From positions 4,912,501 to 4,976,500 of the forward strand of contig NZ_CP034437.1 in NCBI RefSeq assembly GCF_003952225.1: DNA of 64,000 nucleotides, read 5' to 3'. Origin of the DNA: Paenibacillus albus. Lineage in GTDB: Bacteria > Bacillota > Bacilli > Paenibacillales > Paenibacillaceae. The position numbers and the translations under genes were made by a program. The notes under the pieces are model-generated. The model worked only from the letters and a program-made list of their open reading frames with translations. It ran no database searches and had not been told where the DNA came from. Below, piece after piece: positions 42,077 through 50,147 of the stretch (position 1 is its first letter; every line of letters begins with the position of its first letter).

Positions 42077-43123
42077 TTATTTTTTGCTGCCGGATTCAAG
42101 GCCTTGATGAATCGCATCAAGCAGACGGAACGTCGTATCGCAGCAATATTCCCAGAACATAATGCCTGAGAGTCCCTCACGAACGACAAAATCGGCTTTA
42201 TGCGCAAGTGACTCTTCGTCATCGTATGTGATGAAGCTCTGACCATTGAACAAGTATGGCGCCTTCGCTTGGTCATCCCAGTACCTGTTATAGCCGTTCT
42301 TATCGATGTATTCATTCGCAAGCTTTGTGAAATCCGGTCCATAGCCGCCCGCCGTTCCTGCCATCTGATGCAGTCCGTTGTTCACATTAGGCACATGCAT
42401 CCATAAGCGCGAATAGAATGCAGCCCCGATGACGATCTTCTCCTTCGGCACTCCGGCATTTCTGAACAAACGAACCGACGCCTCTACACTGATGCGGAAC
42501 AGATCGCCTGTCGATGCATGCAGATTCGTATGATGCCCCGTCAAAGTTTGGAATCCGCCTCGCATATCGTATGTCATGAGTTGGATGTAGTCCAGATAAA
42601 GATGCACCTGATCCATCTCGGTCCCGTCGATATAGTATTGATCCGCACCTGCCGCAATCGTCAATAAATAATGGCGGCCGTTCTTGGTCCCAAGGAGGTC
42701 AATCGCCTCTCTCATTTCTTTGAGCAGCAGAGTGAAATTGATGCGGTCATCCGGACTCGAACCGATGCCTGCAACACCATAACACGGGTATTCCCAGTCC
42801 AGATCTATTCCATCAATCGGATATTGACGCAGGATCTCTACAGCTGTGTCCGCCATCCGCTTGCGTCCCTTCGCGGTTGATGCAGCTTCAGAGAAGCCGC
42901 CCGCGCTCCAACCACCTACGGAGAGCAGAATAACCAAGTCAGGATTATATTGTTTCAATGTATTCAAACTGCCCAATTGCTTCAGATGGCTGATACTGAT
43001 TCCATCATTCACGACATGTCCGAATGCAATGTTAATATGCGTAAGCTTACGCGCATCTTCTTCTCTTACTTTAGGCAGCCAGGCATCCCCGACATAGCCT
43101 ACTTTAATAAAGTTCGACTTCAA
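42077..43123 (-). CDS. GH18 chitinase-like glycoside hydrolase
   Basis: 348 residues from TTG 43123 (GGTGGAGGAG six bases upstream); the longer ATG frame overlaps the upstream CBM9-like gene. The GH18 signature is complete: SVGGWS, then DGIDLDWEYP with catalytic Glu111, and later QLMTYDMRGGF and the terminal SGIMFWEY strand. No signal peptide or chitin-binding domain, so it may act inside the cell on imported chito-oligosaccharides or related N-acetylglucosamine glycans. It is 35 nt downstream of the CBM9-like gene; both lie behind a promoter flanked by GATATATC palindromes. Confidence 0.9.
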   Translation of the reverse strand: MKSNFIKVGYVGDAWLPKVREEDARKLTHINIAFGHVVNDGISISHLKQLGSLNTLKQYNPDLVILLSVGGWSAGGFSEAASTAKGRKRMADTAVEILRQYPIDGIDLDWEYPCYGVAGIGSSPDDRINFTLLLKEMREAIDLLGTKNGRHYLLTIAAGADQYYIDGTEMDQVHLYLDYIQLMTYDMRGGFQTLTGHHTNLHASTGDLFRISVEASVRLFRNAGVPKEKIVIGAAFYSRLWMHVPNVNNGLHQMAGTAGGYGPDFTKLANEYIDKNGYNRYWDDQAKAPYLFNGQSFITYDDEESLAHKADFVVREGLSGIMFWEYCCDTTFRLLDAIHQGLESGSKK

Positions 43124-43158
43124 CTCGTTCTCCTCCACCTGTATATAAAATGATGCGA

Positions 43159-44184
43159 TTACTCGCTCCACAGCTTGCCATCTTGCCCAATATAAAATGT
43201 ACCCTGTCCGTCTGCTGAGGCAGCCGAAATTTGGAATAGACGGCTTGTACAGTCGATTTGCGGATCAATCGTCCACGACTCATTCCCCATCAGGACAGCC
43301 GGATCTACTGTATAATGACCATGCTCTGCGTAATAATTACGTTGACGGTAGTACAAACGACGTAATTCCCATTTCACAAGCTCATCAGGCGGCAGCGTGA
43401 ATGCAGCGGGCGTCTCGTCATCGCCAAAAACAACATAGCCCCAGAGCTCTGGGTAATGCATGTTAATAATGTCCATTGGCGTCCATACCCAGTTATCTTC
43501 CGGATAAGGCTTACCTGTCGCAGGATTAATGACTTTCTCGTATCGGCCATCTTTCACTTGTACCTGCCATTCTACCCGGGAGAAATTAACGCGCCAAAAC
43601 TGTCCGATAGACGGGCGCTTGCGGTCATTCGCGCACTCCACCAAGCTCTTCCACGGCATGGCCACTTCAACGCTCCAGCTGCGGTTAGCCGCATTCGGAT
43701 TATTCAATTCTCCATCAATGTGCACGGCAGTCTTCAGACCGGCAATATCCCAAGCATCGACTGGGGGACCGCCATCACGATAAGGCTTAACGAGCAGTAA
43801 ATCCCATACCGTGTTCAGAGCGTTAATCTCAAACTCATAGTATTGGTGCGAGCTGCCATCAGGATCAATGAAGATTTCGAAGTCATTATCGTAGAAAATG
43901 ACAGAGTCACGCTCGGTTAGCGTCGCCCAGATCACGTCTTCCATAAGCTCCGCTCCGAAATAGAAATACTCGTCATCCCAAAGCATTTTCACGCGCGTGC
44001 GCTTTGCCGGCAGCGGCTTCGCATCGCCTTCAATGTCTACGAAGTCGTCCGTCCACTGCGCTTGCTCCCAGAATGGCTTATCCAGCCTGCCATCCAGCTC
44101 GAGCGGTCCTGCAGCACGTCGGCATACATAATGCTTTGGGGCATAACGTAAGACAGCCGGCTCTTCAACTCTGCTAACGTTCAT
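43159..44184 (-). CDS. CBM9-like carbohydrate-binding protein
   Basis: 341 residues. Residues about 20-245 form a CBM9-like beta-sandwich (PLELDGRLDKPFWEQAQWTD, LWDDEYFYFGAELMEDVIWA, DNDFEIFIDPDG, then WSVEVAMPWKSL and WRVNFSRVEW). Residues 275-341 are a separate C-terminal region (ELRRLYYRQRNYYAEHGHYT). There is no signal peptide. Stand-alone proteins of this type in Paenibacillus are often beside glycoside hydrolases; here a GH18 gene follows. The ligand is unknown. Confidence 0.88.
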   Translation of the reverse strand: MNVSRVEEPAVLRYAPKHYVCRRAAGPLELDGRLDKPFWEQAQWTDDFVDIEGDAKPLPAKRTRVKMLWDDEYFYFGAELMEDVIWATLTERDSVIFYDNDFEIFIDPDGSSHQYYEFEINALNTVWDLLLVKPYRDGGPPVDAWDIAGLKTAVHIDGELNNPNAANRSWSVEVAMPWKSLVECANDRKRPSIGQFWRVNFSRVEWQVQVKDGRYEKVINPATGKPYPEDNWVWTPMDIINMHYPELWGYVVFGDDETPAAFTLPPDELVKWELRRLYYRQRNYYAEHGHYTVDPAVLMGNESWTIDPQIDCTSRLFQISAASADGQGTFYIGQDGKLWSE

Positions 44185-44204
44185 GTTTCGTCTCTCTCCT
44201 CATT

Positions 44205-44214
44205 AGATATATCT
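44205..44214. promoter_or_regulatory. GATATATC palindrome downstream of the CBM9-GH18 promoter
   Basis: AGATATATCT, a perfect 10-bp palindrome 31 bp downstream of the -10 and 20 bp upstream of the CBM9-like ATG, a repressor position. The same core occurs at 44280-44287 and 58659-58666. Confidence 0.55.
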
Positions 44215-44245
44215 TTTATGTATAATTTCTTGATTTACTGCCTTT

Positions 44246-44274
44246 ATTATACCGTTTTTCTCGATATTTGTAAG
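44246..44274 (-). promoter_or_regulatory. Promoter of the CBM9-GH18 operon
   Basis: Minus strand: CTTACA (44274-44269), 17 nt, TATAAT (44251-44246), about 60 nt before the CBM9-like start. Confidence 0.6.
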
Positions 44275-44278
44275 TATA

Positions 44279-44288
44279 TGATATATCA
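44279..44288. promoter_or_regulatory. GATATATC palindrome upstream of the CBM9-GH18 promoter
   Basis: TGATATATCA, a perfect 10-bp palindrome just upstream of the -35. A half-matching TATATATCAA lies further up at 44311-44320. Together with the site at 44205 it brackets the promoter. Confidence 0.55.
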
Positions 44289-44317
44289 AAAACGATTAAA
44301 TTGTTGCATTTATATAT

Positions 44318-44365
44318 CAAAAAACCTCCTCGCGAGTCTCATATCGAGTTCCTCGCAAGAAGGTT
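44318..44365 (-). terminator. Terminator after the GntR-type regulator
   Basis: Minus strand: AACCTTCTTGCGAG pairs with CTCGCGAGGAGGTT (G-U pairs), then TTTTGA, 16 nt after the stop at 44381. Confidence 0.85.
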
Positions 44366-44380
44366 CATTAAACAGCTTAC

Positions 44381-45529
44381 CTACTCATTATGATCATGCA
44401 ATTCCGGCCCAGGACCGACTGACTCCCTTGAAACCCATTTCACTGGAATGATAGCACGCTCCTGCTGGATCGTGCCGTTCTCCAAGTGATCGACGATCAT
44501 CATCGCCGAGCGCCGGCCAATCTCCTCGTAATTCTGCTCGAGCGTCGAGATAGGAACTTCGGCTTGCGCACTAGGGTCACTATTATCGAAGCCAATGATC
44601 GACAGCTCCTCCGGAACCTTGATCCCGAGATCTAGCGCAGCCTTTAAACAATCGAGCGCGACCATATCATGCTCAGCCTGAATGGCAGTTACATGCAGCT
44701 CCTGCAACTTACTGACAAGCTTCTTATAAAACTCGCGTCGGACTGGCTGAGCACCTTCGGCATCGCTCGGCAAATCGCTGAAGCAAAGCTCGATATCAAG
44801 CGGAATTCCGTTATCTTTCAATGCTTTGCTGTATCCGAAGAATCGGTCTCGAACGGTGCTGCGATACTGAATGCCCACCGTCGAGATAAACGCGATTCGC
44901 GTATGGCCAAGCTCAATGAGCTTGGAAGCAGCAATGTACCCGCCGCCCGCATTATCGGATACGGAGCTGCCCATCGTCAACAGATTATAGTATTGATCGA
45001 GCGTCACGATCGGATAATCATTCATATGAAGCGCATGGACGACATCGAGGTTATGCTGCGTGCTCACCGGATAGAGAATAATGCCGGCCGTTCCACGTTT
45101 GGGCAATGAAATAAGCAGCTCTCGTTCGCGTTCTATGCTCCAATTACTATTATGAATGCTCAAATAATAGCCTTTGGACTCCAAATATTGGGCAACGGAT
45201 TGCATATGTTCGAGTGAATTGTTCGGCGATACGAAGGGAAGCACCATCGAGATAATCATGCTGGATGATGGCATAATCGGCACTTCTACTGTCTTCTTAG
45301 CCTCATCCCGCTTCTTCACGAAGCTGCCGCTCCCCCGTCTCCGGTAGATGAGATCTTCTCGTTCAAGCTCGATTAAAGCACGTTTGGAGGTGATGCGGCT
45401 GACGCCGAACTGTTCCGCGAGCTCAAGCTCCGTCGGAAGTTGCTGGCCGGTAACATATTCTCCTTGGGCAATGCGCTCGCGCAATATCCCGAGTATCTGA
45501 CTATATAACGGTTTATTATCGCTCAGCAA
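44381..45529 (-). CDS. GntR/LacI-type sugar-responsive repressor
   Basis: 382 residues from TTG 45529 (GAGGTG eight bases upstream). The N-terminal GntR helix-turn-helix (about 5-72, LPTELELAEQFGVSRITSKRAL...RRGSGSFVKK) is joined to a LacI/periplasmic-binding-protein effector domain (about 90-370, IISMVLPFVSPNN, GIILYPVS, LGHTRIAFIS, ELSIIGFDNSD). This AraR-like layout responds to a sugar. It lies between the ABC cluster and the CBM9-GH18 operon and is the natural candidate to bind the GATATATC palindromes found in both promoter regions. Confidence 0.92.
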   Translation of the reverse strand: MLSDNKPLYSQILGILRERIAQGEYVTGQQLPTELELAEQFGVSRITSKRALIELEREDLIYRRRGSGSFVKKRDEAKKTVEVPIMPSSSMIISMVLPFVSPNNSLEHMQSVAQYLESKGYYLSIHNSNWSIERERELLISLPKRGTAGIILYPVSTQHNLDVVHALHMNDYPIVTLDQYYNLLTMGSSVSDNAGGGYIAASKLIELGHTRIAFISTVGIQYRSTVRDRFFGYSKALKDNGIPLDIELCFSDLPSDAEGAQPVRREFYKKLVSKLQELHVTAIQAEHDMVALDCLKAALDLGIKVPEELSIIGFDNSDPSAQAEVPISTLEQNYEEIGRRSAMMIVDHLENGTIQQERAIIPVKWVSRESVGPGPELHDHNE

Positions 45530-45640
45530 AATAGTTACACCTCAGCCTATAAGTTCGAATATTAGTTAGATTAGCAAATCTTTTTCTCAATAGTCAGTAT
45601 ATCGGTATTTAGGCTGCGAATCCAATATATTTTATAAACA

Positions 45641-46591
45641 CTATCCTGTGATGCCCGTACGCTCGACACTCTCGACGAAGTAGCGCTGTACGAATAAATA
45701 CATAATGACCAGCGGAGCAATCGTGAGCAGCACCCCTGTATTGAGCAGCATGGACGTATAAACAGGATCCGGTTCTTTCAAACCAACCCCCATATCCATT
45801 AAGCTCGTTGACAGTACTTTCACTTGCTTCAGGAATAAGCTGACGTAATAGCTGTCATTCCACTGCCATACGAAGGAGAACAGCAGCACCGTCACGATTG
45901 CCGGCACCGCATTCGGCAGCATGATGCGGAAGAACGTGCGCATGACACCGGCTCCATCTACGAGCGCAGCTTCCTCTACCTCTTTCGGGATGCCTCTGAA
46001 GAACTGCCTAAATATATAAATATAGAGGCCGTTCTTGAGTCCCATCGCTGTACCTGCGGAAATAATAAAGGGCCAGAACGTATCGATTAAGTTCAATCCC
46101 TTACTGCCCGTTAACAGCGGAATGAGCCCAAAGAGATCAAAGTAACGATACGTCAGATAGAGCGGAATCATGATCGTTTGCGGCGGCACGACGATTGTGA
46201 AGATGACAAGCACGAACAAGATGTTGCTGCCTTTAAACTTCAGCCGAGCGAAGGCGTAGGCAGCAAACGTGCAGGACGCCATCTGAATAATGGTCGTGCT
46301 GGAAGAAATGTAGACCGTGTGCAGAAATGCGGTAAAATAATGCGACGCTTCGATCGCGAGCTTGAAATTCTCGAGCGTAAAATGTCTCGGAATCCACAGC
46401 ACGGTCGGATCATAGATATCAACCTTGCTGCGGAACGCGATTGAAATGCGCAGAAATAACGGAAACAAAATAACAAAACAAAAGCCAAGGATAAGCACCG
46501 TACGAATAACGGCCCATACAAACCGGCTCGTCCGATCGACAGGATTATACCGCCGCACGAACAACTCGGTATACGCTGCAGGCGATTTCAT
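45641..46591 (-). CDS. Carbohydrate ABC transporter permease (MalG type), second pair
   Basis: 316 residues with six membrane helices. The EAA loop that docks the ATPase is well kept: PKEVEEAALVDGAGVMRTFFRIMLP. It pairs with the MalF-type permease encoded 15 nt upstream. It ends the long ABC cluster and is followed after 111 nt by the GntR-type regulator. No ATPase is encoded nearby, so a shared MsmX-type ATPase is expected. Confidence 0.92.
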   Translation of the reverse strand: MKSPAAYTELFVRRYNPVDRTSRFVWAVIRTVLILGFCFVILFPLFLRISIAFRSKVDIYDPTVLWIPRHFTLENFKLAIEASHYFTAFLHTVYISSSTTIIQMASCTFAAYAFARLKFKGSNILFVLVIFTIVVPPQTIMIPLYLTYRYFDLFGLIPLLTGSKGLNLIDTFWPFIISAGTAMGLKNGLYIYIFRQFFRGIPKEVEEAALVDGAGVMRTFFRIMLPNAVPAIVTVLLFSFVWQWNDSYYVSLFLKQVKVLSTSLMDMGVGLKEPDPVYTSMLLNTGVLLTIAPLVIMYLFVQRYFVESVERTGITG

Positions 46592-46606
46592 GTGCGCCCC
46601 TCCTCC

Positions 46607-47515
46607 TTAATCATAATAGAATACTTTTCGCGAGATCAGCCCGGTAGATACGGCAAGCACGATGCTCACGCAAAGGAAGAATACCCAGGACATCGCGGCG
46701 CTCATTCCGAAATCGAACACTTTAAAGGCCGTCTCCGAAATGAGCAAGTTAATTTGGTTGCTGCTGAACGTATCTGTAATGGAGTAAACCATGTTCGTCA
46801 GAATAAGCGGCGTAACCATCGGGAAGGTAATCTTCCAGAAGCTCTCATAACCAGTGGCACCTTCGATCTTGGAAGCCTCGTACAAGGAAGGAGAGATCGA
46901 CTGAAGCCCCGCCAAGAAAATGAGAATCTGCACACCTGACGAACTGATAATTTCATAAATACGATCAACCGCGCCGGTTATATATTCGACAATGACCGGA
47001 GAAAGCCCGGACTCCAGCATCATCTTGTTCAGCTCGAAGCTTTGCAGCATGCCGGAGCCGTCACTGCCGTCGCTTGAACCGCCAATCGGACCGCCGCCAA
47101 CAAAGCTGCTGATGTCTAGATTCGCGATCGCACTGGACGCCAGAATGACCGGCAAGAAGAACACCGCTCTCGCGAAAGGACGGCCTCTGAACTTCTGGTT
47201 CAGCAGCACGGCCGCGAACAAGCTGAAAATAATAATGAGCGGAACATTCACAACCATATTGACGAGTGATTCAACAAGTGTCCGCGGGAAATCCGGATTG
47301 TCGGTGAATAGGCTCGTGTAATTGGCAAAGCCTTCATAATTGACTTTAAAGCCGCCCTCCACCATATCGAGCGAGCTTAAGCTATATCGGAACGATTGGA
47401 TAAGCGGAAGTATGAACAGCATAAGCATCCCGAATATAAGAGGGGCCGTGAACAGCACTCCGAACCAAGCATTCTTCTGTTTAAGTGTCATCGGTTTCTT
47501 GAACATTTCATTCAC
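46607..47515 (-). CDS. Sugar ABC transporter permease (MalF type), second pair
   Basis: 302 residues, six membrane helices, with an EAA loop PSLYEASKIEGATGYESFWKI. A Gly/Ser/Asp-rich extracellular insert (GGGPIGGSSDGSDGSGM) lies between helices 3 and 4, unusual for the family. The start overlaps the DUF5696 gene by 8 nt, so it is translationally coupled to it. It forms a heterodimer with the next permease. Confidence 0.92.
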   Translation of the reverse strand: MNEMFKKPMTLKQKNAWFGVLFTAPLIFGMLMLFILPLIQSFRYSLSSLDMVEGGFKVNYEGFANYTSLFTDNPDFPRTLVESLVNMVVNVPLIIIFSLFAAVLLNQKFRGRPFARAVFFLPVILASSAIANLDISSFVGGGPIGGSSDGSDGSGMLQSFELNKMMLESGLSPVIVEYITGAVDRIYEIISSSGVQILIFLAGLQSISPSLYEASKIEGATGYESFWKITFPMVTPLILTNMVYSITDTFSSNQINLLISETAFKVFDFGMSAAMSWVFFLCVSIVLAVSTGLISRKVFYYD

Positions 47516-50099
47516 CGCCTAACCGGAAGTTCTCGGCGCCAATCTCGATGCCGCCCACCTTCACAGCTGTTTTGTTATAGTTCACAATGACCGACATGCC
47601 ATTCTCGAAGGTCGTCTCCGTGACGCCTTCCGCAAGTGTTCGATGGCCAGTAATGGTCTGGCTGCGAACTTCCTTCAAGATCGGATTCGCCTCGCGATAA
47701 AGGCTTACAGCTTCATCGAGCCAATCACTGTAATGAAGCGCGTATAGATCGTCATATGCGGTATCCTTCACAACCGAAGCATCATTATAGAACCATGCAT
47801 AGTAGATAGCCGAGCCTGTTTCAAGTGCTTGGAGCATCGATAAGCGAGGGTTCTGATATTCATTCCGATTGAATGGCGCACCAGCCAGATCTGCATAGCC
47901 GTGGAGCGCGATCTGATAGAACATGACATCTTCATCTAAGAGGTTGAACCGATTGCTTGAGGTAGGGGCTCCAACAATTACGTTCGCAGAAGGCACTGTA
48001 TACAAGTTTCCTCCGTTAACCATCAAAGAGCTGCTGCTTTCCTTCAACTTGTTCGTTTCCTTCATTTCGATGCTTCGTGCATCCTGACGATTGACAGGGT
48101 GGCTTTCATTGAAGTCCGAATTCACTTCATTCCCCATGTCTCTCAGTGACAACCCCGTCAACCCAAGCTTCTCGTAGCTGTCGATAAACTTATCCACCGT
48201 ACCTTCAAGCTTGTCTGCCGAAAGCACGTAATGGGAGAAAGAGGAATTGTCCTTGAAATACATGACCCGATCGTAATTATAGATGGCAGCATCCCGCCGA
48301 TCTAAGAAGTCCGCACTCCCTTTTGCCCCTTTATACTTCTCCGTGAAAGCAACATCGGGATAGAAGCCGATCCCGTTCTGCTTCGAATAATCTACGAGCC
48401 GCTGAAGACCTTTCTTGCCGCCAAGCTTGCCTAACGGATCAACTTGATCCGGCGAGCTGTGACGAATGCCTCCGTTGAACCAGCCCACATACCGAAGATC
48501 AATATCCGATATCCCGCTGCTCTTCAGCTGCCCGAGCAGTGTAACCGCCTCGTCATAGGTGGTAAGCGGCTCTACAGCGCTGTACGGAATGCCGAGGAAA
48601 GACTTCTGTTTCCGGAATGCGCCTTCAAGCTCGAGAATGAAAGGAGAATTCGATGTCGGCTCAAGCTTGGCAAGCTTATATTTCGCAGTGAGATAATTAC
48701 GGTAGGTATTCGCCATTCCCACGTAATTCGCTTTGCTCCCGGAGAGGAAGCCGTAGCGAATTGTATATTCCCCTTGGTAAGGTTTCTTCTGGAACATCGG
48801 CACAGAGCTGGTTTGCGTCCCCGAGCTAAGCGTGTAGAAATCCATTGCGACGAATTGGAATTCCGCGCCTACGCTGTTATAGGAATCATGCCTGCCGCTT
48901 ATGTCTGCCAGCACGCTGGATAAAGCGTCGCCGTTGTCGATGATCCCAAGCATCGCATGGTCGCTTTGCTTCATGCCGAATACAGGGAGTCTGATCGGCG
49001 TGCTCGTTAGTACGCGCTCTTTCACATCAAAGGTGCCATCCGCTCCATAGACCGGCATTTTGTAAGGCTCGGCATCCAGCTTCTTATTGTTCAATTCAAT
49101 TAGTGCACCAGATCCGTCCGGAACGAAAATATAGCCTTCCTTCTGCTCGTCCGCTGCCCCAAAGTGCTTAAGCAGCTGTACGGAAGCGAGCGGGAATGAC
49201 GGGCTGTAACGAACTTCTTTGGCGTTAATCGTCACGACCAGTTGATCACCGTCCAAGCTGTATTGTACCGGAATCGTAAATTGCGCCGTCTCTTCCGCGG
49301 CCGGGCTTTCAACGCCGTTCTCTTCATTGTCCTGCGCAGCGTCCTTGCTCGTATAGCCTGCAGCAGTCAACAATTCGGCGAGCTCCTGCTTCACGTTGTC
49401 CTGTAAGCTTCGCACTTCATAGATTTGCTTTTCTTTATCGTAGCGGAATTTATATGTAACCTGTTTGCGAGCATCATCATCTGGCAGCTTAGCCAGAATG
49501 TTCTCTTCAAACCGTTTCTTGCTGATCACTGCCGGAATATTATCGATTCCACCCGAAACTTTCCCGAACTGATATACGACTTTCGCGCCATTCTCTACCT
49601 TCGTAACAACCGCTTGGTTCTTGCTCACGCTGTCATCGTAGCTATTAAGATGATAGATTTGGCCTTTCTCGTTGTAGTAAGTGAGCAGCAGCTGCGAGGC
49701 CAGCTCCGAGCGGTATAGCGGCGAAGCAACCGAGTCCTTCTCCCGTCCGGCTGGATTGGAGAACCAGATATAACCATTGCTCTTTTCTTTTACCGCGATT
49801 TCCGCAGTTTTCTTATTCATATACAAGGCGAGAACATCGGTCTCAGAGACAAGCTCCATCTCTGCGAACGCTGCCAGCTCTTCCTTCGTATTCGTCGTTT
49901 GAGCTGCTGTATCACTCGCGTCTCCAGTGTCTAATGAAGCGATCGACACCTCTGATAGCGAATTCTGCTTAGATACCTGAGGCTTGGCGCCTGCTGCATG
50001 AGCTAGGCCTGCATCTTCACCAGCGGTGCTGAGGACGGCAGTGCCTGCCGCCAAGCAGGCACAGATGGCCGAGATCACGACTATTTTACGTTTAATCAC
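47508..50099 (-). CDS. DUF5696 domain protein (glycosidase-like, exported)
   Basis: 863 residues; signal peptide about 1-32. Residues 70-300 are beta-rich. From about 410 a TIM-barrel-like region begins (LELEGAFRKQKSFLGIPYSA, DIDLRYVGWFNGGI, GIGFYPDVAFTEKY, LTGLSLRDMGNEVNSDF, YADLAGAPFNRNEY). Asp and Glu residues at strand ends (YPDVAF, RDMGNE) are candidate catalytic residues. The C-terminal 60 residues read as a small beta domain (TTFENGMSVIVNYNKTAV). DUF5696 proteins recur within sugar ABC loci of Paenibacillus-type bacteria but no activity is established; a glycosidase or glycan-binding role is inferred from fold-like features and context. Confidence 0.82.
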   Translation of the reverse strand: MIKRKIVVISAICACLAAGTAVLSTAGEDAGLAHAAGAKPQVSKQNSLSEVSIASLDTGDASDTAAQTTNTKEELAAFAEMELVSETDVLALYMNKKTAEIAVKEKSNGYIWFSNPAGREKDSVASPLYRSELASQLLLTYYNEKGQIYHLNSYDDSVSKNQAVVTKVENGAKVVYQFGKVSGGIDNIPAVISKKRFEENILAKLPDDDARKQVTYKFRYDKEKQIYEVRSLQDNVKQELAELLTAAGYTSKDAAQDNEENGVESPAAEETAQFTIPVQYSLDGDQLVVTINAKEVRYSPSFPLASVQLLKHFGAADEQKEGYIFVPDGSGALIELNNKKLDAEPYKMPVYGADGTFDVKERVLTSTPIRLPVFGMKQSDHAMLGIIDNGDALSSVLADISGRHDSYNSVGAEFQFVAMDFYTLSSGTQTSSVPMFQKKPYQGEYTIRYGFLSGSKANYVGMANTYRNYLTAKYKLAKLEPTSNSPFILELEGAFRKQKSFLGIPYSAVEPLTTYDEAVTLLGQLKSSGISDIDLRYVGWFNGGIRHSSPDQVDPLGKLGGKKGLQRLVDYSKQNGIGFYPDVAFTEKYKGAKGSADFLDRRDAAIYNYDRVMYFKDNSSFSHYVLSADKLEGTVDKFIDSYEKLGLTGLSLRDMGNEVNSDFNESHPVNRQDARSIEMKETNKLKESSSSLMVNGGNLYTVPSANVIVGAPTSSNRFNLLDEDVMFYQIALHGYADLAGAPFNRNEYQNPRLSMLQALETGSAIYYAWFYNDASVVKDTAYDDLYALHYSDWLDEAVSLYREANPILKEVRSQTITGHRTLAEGVTETTFENGMSVIVNYNKTAVKVGGIEIGAENFRLGGE

Positions 50100-50147
50100 A
50101 ACCGTTTCCCTCCAAGAAAAAAAGTACTCGAATTTCTGCCGCCTTCG

